From Hymenobacter guriensis (GTDB taxonomy: Bacteria > Bacteroidota > Bacteroidia > Cytophagales > Hymenobacteraceae): a stretch of 64,000 bases of DNA. This document shows positions 43,767-52,343 of this stretch, piece by piece (the first letter of the stretch is position 1; every line of letters starts with the position of its first letter). Under the pieces are notes generated by a model. The model did not search any database and was not told the origin of the DNA. It worked only from the letters and a program-made list of their open reading frames with translations. The stretch is from contig NZ_JADWYK010000005.1 in assembly GCF_015773195.1 (NCBI RefSeq), positions 186,001-250,000 of the forward strand, given 5' to 3'. Position numbers and translations under genes: made by a program.

Positions 43767-44615
43767 ATGCACGTTCATACCCTCGATACCGGGCTGTTTA
43801 AGCTGGATGGCGGCGCCATGTTTGGCGTGGTGCCCAAAAGCATGTGGCAGAAGCTCAACCCTGCCGACCAGAACAATATGTGTACCTGGGCCATGCGCTG
43901 TCTGCTGATTGAGGACGCTGGCCGGCTGGTGCTGGTCGATAATGGCATCGGCGACAAGCAGGACGAGAAGTTCCGCAGCCATTTTTACTTACATGGCGAC
44001 GACACGTTGGAAAAGTCTCTGCGCAAGCTCGGCTTCACGTCCTCCGATATCACCGACGTATTTCTGACCCATTTGCACTTCGACCACTGCGGGGGCTCAG
44101 TAGTACGCCAGGCCGACGGCAAGCTGGACCTGGCTTTCCCCAATGCCACGTACTGGAACAACCAGGCCCACTGGGACTGGGCCGTGACGCCTAACCCGCG
44201 CGAGAAAGCCAGCTTTCTGCGCGAAAACATCTTCCCCATTCAGGAAAGCGGCCACCTGCGCTTTGTCGATGCTGCCGCTGGGGTACCGGCCGAGCTGCCC
44301 ATGTTCCGGGAAATCATTTTCGCCGATGGGCATACCGAGAAGATGATGGTGCCGGTGCTGGAGTACAAAGGCCGCACGCTGGCGTTCATGGCTGATCTGC
44401 TGCCCAGCACAGGGCACATTCCGCTGCCCTACGTGATGAGCTACGACATGCGCCCTCTGCAAACCCTGGCCGAAAAGGAGCAGGTGCTGCGCCGCGCCGC
44501 CGACGAAAACTGGGTGCTGCTGCTGGAACACGACCCCGCCGCCGCCTGCTGCACCGTGCAGCACACGGAAAAAGGCGTACGCTTGGCCGAAACGTTTGCT
44601 CTGACGGAGCTGTAG
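43767..44615 (+). CDS. MBL-fold metallo-hydrolase
   Basis: A 282-aa protein of the metallo-beta-lactamase superfamily. The metal motif is THLHFDHCGG (HxHxDH), near 108-117, with further ligands in FADGHTEKM and LLEHDPA. The N-terminus (FGVVPKSMWQKLNPADQNN) resembles lactonase-like and related hydrolases. The substrate is not predictable. It follows accA by 90 bases on the same strand. Confidence 0.9.
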   Translation: MHVHTLDTGLFKLDGGAMFGVVPKSMWQKLNPADQNNMCTWAMRCLLIEDAGRLVLVDNGIGDKQDEKFRSHFYLHGDDTLEKSLRKLGFTSSDITDVFLTHLHFDHCGGSVVRQADGKLDLAFPNATYWNNQAHWDWAVTPNPREKASFLRENIFPIQESGHLRFVDAAAGVPAELPMFREIIFADGHTEKMMVPVLEYKGRTLAFMADLLPSTGHIPLPYVMSYDMRPLQTLAEKEQVLRRAADENWVLLLEHDPAAACCTVQHTEKGVRLAETFALTEL

Positions 44616-44634
44616 AATATGCAGGTGATTTAGC

Positions 44635-44797
44635 TGTCATTGCGAGGCGAAGCCGAAGCAATCCGTCCTGGACAACACGAGACACATTCTTCTCCCACAA
44701 CGCCCTTGACGTTTGCGCAGGCGTCAGGGGTGTTGTCACACCTTGGGGCTTGTTGCATTGCTCAGGACGTGTCATTGCGAGGCGAAGCCGAAGCAAT
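44635..44797. repeat. Two copies of a Bacteroidota intergenic repeat
   Basis: TGTCATTGCGAGGCGAAGCC plus GAAGCAAT occurs at 44635-44662 and again at 44770-44797. Each copy is itself partly palindromic (ATTGC...GCAAT). Between them lies a CTTGACGTTTGCGCAGGCGTCAGGGG hairpin-like segment. A degenerate relative is found at 47995-48060. These look like REP-type dispersed repeats with no coding content. Confidence 0.7.
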
Positions 44798-44868
44798 GAC
44801 ACGTCGTAATTAGCACTTCAGCACATTTTCCACGCTAGCGAATCGCAGCACATTAACCACCTCACCAC

Positions 44869-45630
44869 ATGCTAGGACTGGCACTTTCCGGGGGTGGGGC
44901 GCGGGGAATTGCGCACCTGGGCGTGCTGGCCGCGCTGGATGAGCTGCAAGTGCCCATTGGGGCGCTGGCGGGGGTGTCGTCGGGGGGCATTGCGGCGGTG
45001 TTTTACGCGGCAGGCTTTCCACCCCGGGACATTCTGCGGCTGCTGCAGGACGTCAACCTCACCCGCCTCACGCGCATTGCCCTGAGCCGCTACGGACTGC
45101 TGCACATGGCGGCCATAGGTACGCTGTTTGAGCAGCATCTGGGCGCCAATGCCACGTTCGAGCAGCTGCGCCTGCCCGTCACGCTACTGGCTACCGACCT
45201 GGTGGAAGGTACGTCGGTGTGGTTTAGCAGCGGGCCGCTGGTGCCGCCACTCATGGCCACCTCGGCGGTGCCCATTCTGTACCGGCCGGTGGAGTACCAG
45301 GGCCGCCAGCTGGTGGATGGGGGGCTGCTCAATAACCTGCCCGTAGAGCCGTTGCTGGCCCGGCCCGAGCTGCGCTTGGTAGGCGTACACTGCAATCCGC
45401 CCAACCGCGCGGCCCAGGTTACGTCCCTGCCCAGCCTGATTGAGCGCACCCTGAACCTGGCCATCGGCGGCAACACCGTGCTTAGCAAGCAGCAGTGCCG
45501 GCTGCTCCTGGAGCCCCCGGAGCTGGCGCAGTTTCGGGCCCTGAGCTACCGCCGCGCCTCCGAGCTGTTCGACATTGGCTACCGCTACACGCTCAGCCGG
45601 GCCCGCGACCTGGACCAGCTGCTAAGCTGA
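44869..45630 (+). CDS. Patatin-like phospholipase
   Basis: 253 aa. The patatin oxyanion motif GGGARG is at 8-13, the nucleophile elbow GVSSG (GxSxG) at about 35-39 and the catalytic Asp in VDGGLLNNLPVE near 147. These are the marks of bacterial RssA/YchK-type serine lipid acyl hydrolases. No signal peptide, so it is probably cytoplasmic. It is followed by an acyltransferase gene, which suggests a lipid-related neighbourhood. Confidence 0.92.
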   Translation: MLGLALSGGGARGIAHLGVLAALDELQVPIGALAGVSSGGIAAVFYAAGFPPRDILRLLQDVNLTRLTRIALSRYGLLHMAAIGTLFEQHLGANATFEQLRLPVTLLATDLVEGTSVWFSSGPLVPPLMATSAVPILYRPVEYQGRQLVDGGLLNNLPVEPLLARPELRLVGVHCNPPNRAAQVTSLPSLIERTLNLAIGGNTVLSKQQCRLLLEPPELAQFRALSYRRASELFDIGYRYTLSRARDLDQLLS

Positions 45631-45715
45631 GGGCCGTCGGTTGGGCGCTTCCGGTACATTTCTCTAGCTTTGATTCGCCGTAGCATTTTCACCCCGCTAC
45701 CGGCTCATTTCCCGC

Positions 45716-46285
45716 ATGGCGCGCAAGACTTCTACTTTCTGGTATCTGTTTTCGAAGTTCTGGTTCTGGATAACCGGCTGGCACCTGGGGCCGCAGGTTC
45801 CGCCCGACATCAAGAAAAGCATGATGATTGCCGCTCCGCACACCAGCAACTGGGACTTTATGTTTTCCCGCGCCGCTTTCTTCCTGATGGACGTGGACGT
45901 GAAGCTCACCATCAAGAAGGAGTGGACCACTATTCCGGTGCTGGGCGCACTGGTGCGCAGCCTGGGCGGATTGGCGGTGGACCGTAGCCGCAACAACAGT
46001 CTCGTAGACGGAATGATTCAGCTGTTCCAGGAGCGCGACGAGTTGGTGATTCTCATCACGCCCGAAGGCACCCGCAAGTACCAGCCTAAGTGGCGCAAGG
46101 GCTTTTACCACGCGGCCATGGGAGCCGGGGTGCCCATCCTGCTCGGCTACCTTGACTACAGCAAGAAGGAAGCTGGCGTAGGCCCCGCGTTCTGGCCCAC
46201 CGGCGACTACGAAAAGGACCTGGAGGAAATCAAAGCCTTCTACCGCACCAAGCAGGGACGCTTTCCGGAGCAGGGCGTGCGGTAA
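45716..46285 (+). CDS. 1-acyl-glycerol-phosphate acyltransferase (PlsC-like)
   Basis: A 189-aa protein. The HX4D catalytic motif is HTSNWD near 43, and the second motif, TPEGTRKYQPKWRKGFYH, lies near 116-133. Both define the PlsC/LPLAT family, which adds the second acyl chain in phospholipid synthesis or acylates related lipids. An aromatic, basic N-terminus (FWYLFSKFWFWITGWHLGP) probably lies on the membrane. The size is short but complete for the family. Confidence 0.92.
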   Translation: MARKTSTFWYLFSKFWFWITGWHLGPQVPPDIKKSMMIAAPHTSNWDFMFSRAAFFLMDVDVKLTIKKEWTTIPVLGALVRSLGGLAVDRSRNNSLVDGMIQLFQERDELVILITPEGTRKYQPKWRKGFYHAAMGAGVPILLGYLDYSKKEAGVGPAFWPTGDYEKDLEEIKAFYRTKQGRFPEQGVR

Positions 46286-46322
46286 GGACGTTTGACTGGC
46301 TTTCTGATTGATGCGGATCAAT

Positions 46323-46396
46323 TGTAGAGACGCATATTTGCGTCTCCTCGTTGAACATATAGCATAATCGGGGAGACGCAAGTATGCGTCTCTACA
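46323..46396. repeat. Nested palindromic repeat (GAGACGCA family)
   Basis: Two 25-base arms (46323-46347 and 46372-46396) are inverted copies with a single mismatch, and each arm is itself a hairpin (GAGACGCA...TGCGTCTC). The structure resembles dispersed REP or MITE-like elements known from several phyla. It sits in the gap after the acyltransferase. Confidence 0.75.
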
Positions 46397-46528
46397 CCGA
46401 CCAAAACTTTACTTAGCACTTCAAATTCTTTGTGGCATAAAGTAGGAAGCAGCGCGCAACTCCGCAAGAATCGGGTTGAGGGCGCGGGAGTAGGGCAGTA
46501 GCTTTATTTTTCCTTAAGCCCCTACACT

Positions 46529-47395
46529 ATGTCTGCTTCTGCTTCCATCTCCGATTATCAGCGCATTACCCGGGCCATTCAATTCCTGGAAGAAAACTTT
46601 CGGCGCCAGCCCAGCCTCGACGAAGTAGCCGAGGCCGTGCACCTGAGTCCGTTTCACTTTCAGCGGCTATTCAGCGAGTGGGCCGGCATCAGCCCCAAAC
46701 GCTTCGTGCAGTACCTCACCGCCGATTTTCTGAAAACCCGCCTGGCTCAGGCCACCTCGTTGTCTGAAGCCACCGAGGAAGCCGGCCTGTCGGCCTCCTC
46801 GCGCCTGCACGACCTGTTCGTGACCCTGGAGGCCGTTACTCCGCACGAGTTTCGCACGGGCGGCGCGGGCGTGCGCATCGGCTACGGGGTGCACGCTACC
46901 CCTTTCGGGCCGGCCTTGCTGGCGGCTACGGGCCGGGGCGTGTGTGGCCTGCACCTGCTGGGCGCTGAAGCAACTGATGCCGAAAACGCCTTGCAGGAAT
47001 TGCGGAAAAACTGGCCCCAGGCCCGCTTCGAGCCCGATGAGGAGATGACGGCCCCACTGGTGGAGCGGGCGTTTGCGCCCGTGGCCGGTCAGCCGCTGCA
47101 CCTGCTCGTGCGCGGCACCAATTTCCAGGTGAAGGTGTGGGAGGCACTATTGCGGGTGCCCGGCGGGCAGGTCGTCAGCTACCAGCACGTGGCCCAAGCC
47201 GTTGGCCAGCCTAAAGCATTGCAGGCCGTGGGCTCGGCCGTAGGTGCCAACCCCGTGGCCGTACTTATTCCCTGCCACCGCGTTATTCGGAAAGAGGGCG
47301 CGCTGGGCCAGTACCGCTGGGGCAGCGTCACGAAAAAAGCCCTGATTGGCTGGGAAATGGCGCAGGCTGAAAAACAAACGGCCCAAGTTGCGTAG
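46529..47395 (+). CDS. AraC-type HTH / O6-methylguanine-DNA methyltransferase fusion
   Basis: 288 aa. The N-terminal AraC HTH (about 10-110: AIQFLEENFRRQPSLDEVAE, then LSPFHFQRLFSEWAGISPKR) is fused to the Ogt/MGMT domain with active-site PCHRV near 248 and the preceding QVVSYQHVAQAVG. It is the Ada-like arrangement without the N-terminal zinc Cys domain. It repairs O6-alkylguanine by irreversible transfer to the Cys and may also regulate repair genes. Confidence 0.94.
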   Translation: MSASASISDYQRITRAIQFLEENFRRQPSLDEVAEAVHLSPFHFQRLFSEWAGISPKRFVQYLTADFLKTRLAQATSLSEATEEAGLSASSRLHDLFVTLEAVTPHEFRTGGAGVRIGYGVHATPFGPALLAATGRGVCGLHLLGAEATDAENALQELRKNWPQARFEPDEEMTAPLVERAFAPVAGQPLHLLVRGTNFQVKVWEALLRVPGGQVVSYQHVAQAVGQPKALQAVGSAVGANPVAVLIPCHRVIRKEGALGQYRWGSVTKKALIGWEMAQAEKQTAQVA

Positions 47396-47430
47396 CTTAC
47401 CCGTCGTTCTACCCGCTACCGCGCCGCTCC

Positions 47431-47982
47431 ATGCCCGAAAAACTGCAAACCGTACTCTGGATTCTGGTCGCGCTGGTCGTGTTTGTATGGCGCATGATTC
47501 AGAAAGCCCGCGCCACCACGGCCCGGGAGCAGCAGGAGCGGCGCTACTCCCGGCCCGATAGCACAGGCAAGCCCCGCCCCGTGACGTCCAGCCCCTCGGC
47601 GAAGTCCTTTGAAGACCTGTTGCAGCAGATGATGGCCGAAAATACCGGCCAAGCAAAAGGCCCGGTTACTACGCCGGCTGGTCGGGCCCTGCCCCAGGAA
47701 GCTGCCCGCCCCACCCGGTCCCTGGAAGCGGCTACTGAGCCGGCACGCAGCCAGGAAAAGCCCGCGAAGATGCGGGAACCGCGCAGCTTGGAAGCGCCGG
47801 CCACGGTTGCCCGCCGGGCCTCTGCCCAGCCCCGCGCCGCCGTGCAGCACGGTCAGGAAGACTACTGGAGCCGTCAGCAAGCCCAGCAAGCGCCCCCAGC
47901 GTCCTTTGCCGAGCAGCTTCGCAACCCCACCGATGTACGCCGCGCCTTCATCCTGGGCGAGATTCTGCAGCGCCGGTTCTGA
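47431..47982 (+). CDS. Membrane-anchored protein of unknown function
   Basis: A 183-aa protein. It begins with one membrane segment (about residues 5-22, QTVLWILVALVVFVWRMI), followed by an Arg/Pro/Ala-rich cytoplasmic-looking part and a short helix SFEDLLQQMMAE near 58-69. It ends with a segment resembling a short conserved motif, DVRRAFILGEILQRRF. I do not recognise the family. It starts 36 bases after the MGMT fusion gene. Confidence 0.7.
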   Translation: MPEKLQTVLWILVALVVFVWRMIQKARATTAREQQERRYSRPDSTGKPRPVTSSPSAKSFEDLLQQMMAENTGQAKGPVTTPAGRALPQEAARPTRSLEAATEPARSQEKPAKMREPRSLEAPATVARRASAQPRAAVQHGQEDYWSRQQAQQAPPASFAEQLRNPTDVRRAFILGEILQRRF

Positions 47983-47994
47983 GGGGTGAGTACC

Positions 47995-48060
47995 GTGTTG
48001 TTGCGAGTACGAACGACGAAGCAATCGGTCCTGGGCAACGTAGATGAGCCCTACTATGTG
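47995..48060. repeat. Degenerate copy of the intergenic repeat
   Basis: TTGCGAGTACGAACGACGAA followed by GCAATC and GTCCTGGGCAACG matches the order of elements at 44640-44680 with many changes. It sits just before a terminator, as the better preserved copies sit near a hairpin. Confidence 0.5.
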
Positions 48061-48096
48061 AAAAGCCCCTGACGTGTGCACACGCTAGGGGCTTTT
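48061..48096. terminator. Bidirectional intrinsic terminator
   Basis: AAAAGCCCCT / AGGGGCTTTT stem with a 16-base loop, between the convergent 183-aa and DUF4159 genes. Confidence 0.75.
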
Positions 48097-48157
48097 TGTT
48101 TGAAGAATATGTTGGCAATGTCTAAGGCTGTCGTTCCTTCTTCCTGGCCAACTTCGC

Positions 48158-48826
48158 TCACTCCTGCGTCAGGGCGTAGGTGACGAGGTTGGCGCCCATT
48201 TTCAGCGCGGCTTCGTGCGTGGCGGGCGTGTCTTCGGGGTAGGTGCCCAAGTCTTCCCAGCCGTTGCCCAGGTCGCACTCATAGGAGTAGAAGCACACCA
48301 GCCGGCCTTTGTAGAGCAGGCCGAAACCCTGGGGCCGCTTGCCGTCGTGCTCGTGCACTTTGGGCAGGCCGCGCGGAAACGGGTATTTCTGGTGGTAGAT
48401 GGGGTGGGAGAAGGGCAACTCCACGAATTCCAGCTCAGGAAACACCTTTTTCATTTCGGGCCGGATAAACTTGTCGAGCCCGTAGTTGTCGTCGATGTGC
48501 AGGAAGCCGCCGCCAATGAGGTAGCGGCGCAGGTTGCGGGCTTCCACGTCGGTGAAGGCCACGTTGCCGTGCCCGGTCATGTGCACAAAAGGGTAGGTAA
48601 GCAGCTCCGGCGAGTCGAGCTCCACGGTGGCCTCATCGGGGGCTATGTTGGTTTTCAGCGTCTGGTTGCAGAATCGGATGAGGTTGGGCAGGCTGGTTTT
48701 GTTGGCGTACCAGTCGCCCCCGCCGCCGTAGTGCAGCTTGGCAATGCGGAAGCTGGGCGCTACAGGCGCGGCCGCCGTGAGCGACAACAGCAGCGGAAAT
48801 AGCAAAAAAAGCAGATTCTTGAGCAT
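48158..48826 (-). CDS. DUF4159 exported protein
   Basis: 222 aa from the ATG at 48826, which gives a clean signal peptide (MLKNLLFLLFPLLLSLTAAA). The mature part carries RIAKLHYGGGGDWYANKTSL, a GHGNVAFTD strand and IGGGFLHIDDNYGLD, as in DUF4159 proteins, which have a GATase-like fold. Function unknown. It is exported to the periplasm or outer membrane. It lies 52 bases downstream of rsmE on the same strand. Confidence 0.88.
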   Translation of the reverse strand: MLKNLLFLLFPLLLSLTAAAPVAPSFRIAKLHYGGGGDWYANKTSLPNLIRFCNQTLKTNIAPDEATVELDSPELLTYPFVHMTGHGNVAFTDVEARNLRRYLIGGGFLHIDDNYGLDKFIRPEMKKVFPELEFVELPFSHPIYHQKYPFPRGLPKVHEHDGKRPQGFGLLYKGRLVCFYSYECDLGNGWEDLGTYPEDTPATHEAALKMGANLVTYALTQE

Positions 48827-48878
48827 AGGGGCGTTTAATTCAATCAGTAACAGACTCCCGCAAACTACAAAGTTCACG

Positions 48879-49586
48879 CTATACTAATTCCCGCGCTACG
48901 TGCACGGTGTGCACGGCGGCCAGCGCGGCGGTTTCGGTGCGCAGGCGCGAGTTGCCCAAGGTTACAGGCCGGATGCCCCGGGCAAAAGCCGCATCAATTT
49001 CCTGGGGGGTAAAGTCGCCTTCCGGGCCAATGAGGATGCGGCAGCCGGAGCCGGCTGCCGCCACGCGGGCTAGGGGAGTCCGTTCCCCTTCGTCGAGGTG
49101 GGCAATGAAGGTGGTGGCGGGTTCCACAGTAGGCAGAAAGCGGCCGAAATCCGTTAACTCGGAAAGCTGCGGCAGCCAGGCCTGCCCGCTCTGCTTAAGG
49201 GCGCTGATGGCAATTTTCTCCAGGCGCTCCAGCTTCAGCTCCCGCCGCTCGGAACGGGCGCAGCGCAGAAATGTGAGGGTATCCACGCCGATTTCCGTGG
49301 CTTTTTCCACCAGCCACTCCATCCGGTCGAGGTTTTTGGTGGGTGCCACGGCTACGTGCACCTGGTAGGGGCGGCGCGGCACCTGCTCTTCCCGGGTGAT
49401 GCGCAGGCGGCAGCGCTTGGCATCGGCCATGTCTACTTCGGCCTGAAACACGCCCCCGCGCCCGTTTACCAGCACTACCGCATCGCCGGGCGCCAAGCGC
49501 AGCACCCGGACGGCGTGCTTGCTTTCATCCTCGGGTAGGGTATAGGTGGGCAGGGCGAGGTCGGGGGCGAAAAAAGTGTGTGGCAT
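48879..49586 (-). CDS. rsmE: 16S rRNA (uracil-1498-N3)-methyltransferase
   Basis: 235 aa. The SPOUT methylase knot is visible at the C-terminus: ILIGPEGDFTPQEIDAAF near 175-192 and VTLGNSRLRTETAALAAVHT. An N-terminal PUA-like domain (HAVRVLRLAPGDAVVLVNG) is also present. RsmE methylates U1498 of 16S rRNA with SAM. Full length. Confidence 0.95.
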   Translation of the reverse strand: MPHTFFAPDLALPTYTLPEDESKHAVRVLRLAPGDAVVLVNGRGGVFQAEVDMADAKRCRLRITREEQVPRRPYQVHVAVAPTKNLDRMEWLVEKATEIGVDTLTFLRCARSERRELKLERLEKIAISALKQSGQAWLPQLSELTDFGRFLPTVEPATTFIAHLDEGERTPLARVAAAGSGCRILIGPEGDFTPQEIDAAFARGIRPVTLGNSRLRTETAALAAVHTVHVARELV

Positions 49587-49675
49587 ACGGCAAAGCTACG
49601 GCGAATTGATGGGCCTGAATTGCGCCCGCGGGTGCATATTGCCACTATAACCTGCTCATACCAACCCGGGCGCTC

Positions 49676-50065
49676 ATGAACCTGAATCAGCTGACCGTTC
49701 CTTCCCGCAATCTGCCCGTTGCCGTGGCGTTTTATCAGCGCCTAGGCTTGCACCTGATTGTGGATGCTCAGCCGCGCTACGCCCGCTTTGAATGCCCCGA
49801 GGGTGATGCTACGTTTTCCCTGCACCACGCAGAAGAATTGCCCGTCGGTAGCGGCATCTGGATATATTTTGAATGTGCCGATCTGGATGAGCGGGTGTGC
49901 CAGCTGCAGGCTGCCGGCTTAATGTTCGATGAGTTGCCCACCGACCAGCCGTGGCTGTGGCGCGAGGCCCGTTTGACAGACCCAGATGGCCACCAGCTGA
50001 TTTTGTATCACGCCGGCAAGAACCGCAAAAATCCGCCCTGGCGGGTAACGGGCGCCGGTAATTAA
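49676..50065 (+). CDS. VOC/glyoxalase-family protein
   Basis: 129 aa. The paired beta-alpha-beta units of the vicinal-oxygen-chelate fold are visible: LTVPSRNLPVAVAFYQRLGL at the start and EARLTDPDGHQLILYHAG near the end. Such small proteins are metal-dependent enzymes or antibiotic-binding proteins; the substrate is unknown. It is divergent from rsmE across 89 bases. Confidence 0.85.
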   Translation: MNLNQLTVPSRNLPVAVAFYQRLGLHLIVDAQPRYARFECPEGDATFSLHHAEELPVGSGIWIYFECADLDERVCQLQAAGLMFDELPTDQPWLWREARLTDPDGHQLILYHAGKNRKNPPWRVTGAGN

Positions 50066-50070
50066 AATAC

Positions 50071-50105
50071 AAAGCCTCCTGGCACAGCTTGTGCCAGGAG
50101 GCTTT
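50071..50105. terminator. Bidirectional intrinsic terminator
   Basis: A 16-base perfect stem, AAAGCCTCCTGGCACA with its complement, around GCT, between the convergent VOC and nuclease genes. Confidence 0.9.
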
Positions 50106-50130
50106 TCACAGCAAGGCTTACATCCACAGC

Positions 50131-50916
50131 TTAGCCCAGCGTGTCGTTCAGCAGTCGTGCCAGCCGGATACCGGCCTGCTGGATGCGTACCTTCATCAGC
50201 TCGGAGTGGGCCGGAAAGTATTTGTAGTCGATGTCGGTGCCGGTGGGGGCTTCCTTGTAAATCTGCTCACTGGCCTGGTACGACTCCCAGAACCACTGCT
50301 CCACCGTGGCCTTTTCCCATACCTGGGTGAGGGCACGAGGCAGCTTGCAGTCATAGGCCTGACCCATTTCAGTGTAAGTCAGGCCTTGGTAGTCAATCAG
50401 GCCGCTGTCCCAGAGGCTGTGCAGGTTGGTGTCCTTGCCCCGGAATTTCAGCTTGATGTCGTTGCCGCCTTTGTCCTCAGCGTGGCCCGCGTGCAGGGGC
50501 TGGTGGGCGTCGCCTACGAGGTGCACAATGAACTTGAGCGCCACAGCTTGCTCGGCCGGCGTTTTGGCCGGGTCTTTCACTTCCTTGAGCTTGGCCAGCA
50601 GCACATTGTAAGCGTTGGCCTGCTGTTGTCCGCGCAGCTCCGTCAGGTACTGCTCCTGGTTGAGGCCCGAAGCCGTGTTGACGTAGTGCCAGGGCCCGGT
50701 TTCCTTGAAATCGGGATAGTAGCGGATTTCGTCGGGGTAGGTGCTCACCAACGTCAGGGTTTCCGTGCCCAGCAGGCGCTGCACGGCCTGGCGGGTTTTA
50801 GAGGTGAGGTGGCGCTCGGCAATGCGGCCTACGGCGCGGTGCCCATCCACGCCCCAGGCGTGGGAGGCGACAGGAGCCAGCAGCGCGAAGGCCAGTGGTA
50901 GAAAACGGTTCAACAT
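50131..50916 (-). CDS. Exported S1/P1-family nuclease
   Basis: 261 aa from the ATG at 50916, which yields the signal peptide MLNRFLPLAFALLAPVASHA followed by the mature Trp that ligates zinc in this family (WGVDGHRAVG). Other zinc-site pieces are HYVNTASG, KFIVHLVGDAHQPLHAGH and DKGGNDIKLKF...NLHSLWD. These are the His/Asp ligands of the three-zinc S1/P1 fold. The enzyme degrades single-stranded nucleic acids outside the cytoplasm. Confidence 0.95.
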   Translation of the reverse strand: MLNRFLPLAFALLAPVASHAWGVDGHRAVGRIAERHLTSKTRQAVQRLLGTETLTLVSTYPDEIRYYPDFKETGPWHYVNTASGLNQEQYLTELRGQQQANAYNVLLAKLKEVKDPAKTPAEQAVALKFIVHLVGDAHQPLHAGHAEDKGGNDIKLKFRGKDTNLHSLWDSGLIDYQGLTYTEMGQAYDCKLPRALTQVWEKATVEQWFWESYQASEQIYKEAPTGTDIDYKYFPAHSELMKVRIQQAGIRLARLLNDTLG

Positions 50917-51094
50917 GAAAAAAGACCAAAAAGAACGTGTCCGCAAAATACCCGTTTTTCGGCGGATAGCTGCATTCAATGTATGGTAAGCTCCGTTGCC
51001 GGTCCGCAGCGCCATATTTTACACTGCCGGAACGTGGTGCCTGTCGTATAGAAAAAAGCACTATTCCCATTCAAGGATAAAAAGCATTTTTCCC

Positions 51095-52264
51095 ATGGCA
51101 CCCAAACTCAAAAAACTACGCGACCAGGTTATCGTCATTACCGGCGCCTCCTCGGGCATCGGTCTTGTTACGGCCCGTATGGCGGCCCAGCAGGGCGCCC
51201 GGCTGGTGCTGGCGGCCCGCAGCGAAAAAGCCCTGCGTGAGCTGGTAGAAGAAATTGAAGACCACGGCGGCGAGGCTGCTTACGTGGTAGCCGATGTAAG
51301 CCGGCGCGAAGACATTCAAAACATCGTGCGCGAAGCCGAGCAGCGCTTTGGCGGCTTCGATACGTGGGTAAACAACGCCGGCGTAAGTATCTACGGCCGC
51401 CTCGACCAGATTCCGGAGGAAGATATGCGCCAGCTTTTCGACGTGAATTTCTGGGGCCTGGTGAACGGCTCGATGGAAGCTGCCCACCACCTCAAGCACA
51501 AGGGCGGGGCCATTATCAACGTGGGCAGTATCCTGAGCGATATTACTGCCATCCTGCAGACCATCTACTCGGCCAGCAAGCACGCCGTGAAAGGCTTCAC
51601 CGACGGCCTGCGCATGGAGCTGGAAATGGAGGGCGCCCCGGTTTCGGTGACGCTTATTCAGCCCGCCGCCATTGACACGCCGTACCCCATTCACGCCAAA
51701 AACTTTATGGAGCGCGAAGCCAAGCACGCCCCACCTGCCTACGCGCCCGAAACCGTAGCCCGCGCCATCCTGCACAGTGCTACCACCTTCGAGCGTTCGG
51801 TAGTAGTGGGCGGAGGCGGCAAAGCCTTTATCGAAATGGAGCAATGGACGCCGCGCCTGCTCGATAAGTTTATGGAAAACGCGTTTGTCAAGCAGGAAAA
51901 GGCCGATTACCCGCCTCGCCCGCTCAGCCAGAACGCCCTCGACCACCCCATGGGCGCACTGGAGGAACGCGGCAACTACCCCGGCCACACCCGCGAAAAC
52001 AGCTACTATACCCAAGCCGTGACCAGCAAAGTGCCCGTACTCAAGATGGCCCTGGCCGCGGGTGCCGGCTTAGCCCTGGTATCGGTGCTGGGACGGGGCA
52101 AGAAAACCAATGGTACCAGCACTGCCACTGCCCCGGCAAAGCTACAACCACAACCACAACCACAACCACAACCACAGCCTCAGGCCGCGCCCGTGGCACC
52201 GGCACCGGTTATCGAAACCCAGTTCACTTACCCGGTAAACGACAGCACGCCCAGCGTACACTAG
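51095..52264 (+). CDS. Short-chain dehydrogenase/reductase with Pro-Gln tail
   Basis: 389 aa from the ATG at 51095. The cofactor motif TGASSGIG is near 17, NNAGVS is near 92 and catalytic YxxxK is YSASKHAVKGF near 158, so it is a full classical SDR. The C-terminal ~140 residues are unusual: a hydrophobic stretch (LALAAGAGLALVSVLG) that could be a membrane helix, then a PQ repeat coded by five CAACCA units (52145-52174). The substrate is unknown. Confidence 0.92.
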   Translation: MAPKLKKLRDQVIVITGASSGIGLVTARMAAQQGARLVLAARSEKALRELVEEIEDHGGEAAYVVADVSRREDIQNIVREAEQRFGGFDTWVNNAGVSIYGRLDQIPEEDMRQLFDVNFWGLVNGSMEAAHHLKHKGGAIINVGSILSDITAILQTIYSASKHAVKGFTDGLRMELEMEGAPVSVTLIQPAAIDTPYPIHAKNFMEREAKHAPPAYAPETVARAILHSATTFERSVVVGGGGKAFIEMEQWTPRLLDKFMENAFVKQEKADYPPRPLSQNALDHPMGALEERGNYPGHTRENSYYTQAVTSKVPVLKMALAAGAGLALVSVLGRGKKTNGTSTATAPAKLQPQPQPQPQPQPQAAPVAPAPVIETQFTYPVNDSTPSVH

Positions 52265-52281
52265 CCTAAAGGCCAGTATAC

Positions 52282-52327
52282 AAAGCAAAAAGGCCCGCAG
52301 CTTTAAAGCTGCGGGCCTTTTTGCTTT
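52282..52327. terminator. Bidirectional 46-bp palindromic terminator
   Basis: A perfect palindrome with 23-base arms centred at 52304/52305 and containing AAAAAGGCCCGCAGC. It lies between the convergent SDR and pckA genes, with T-runs in both directions. Confidence 0.92.
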
Positions 52328-52343
52328 CATCGTCACCTACGCG

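Noticed and set aside
52145..52174. CAACCA repeat as a phase-variation tract
   Set aside because: The unit is 6 bases, so changes in copy number keep the frame and cannot switch the gene off.
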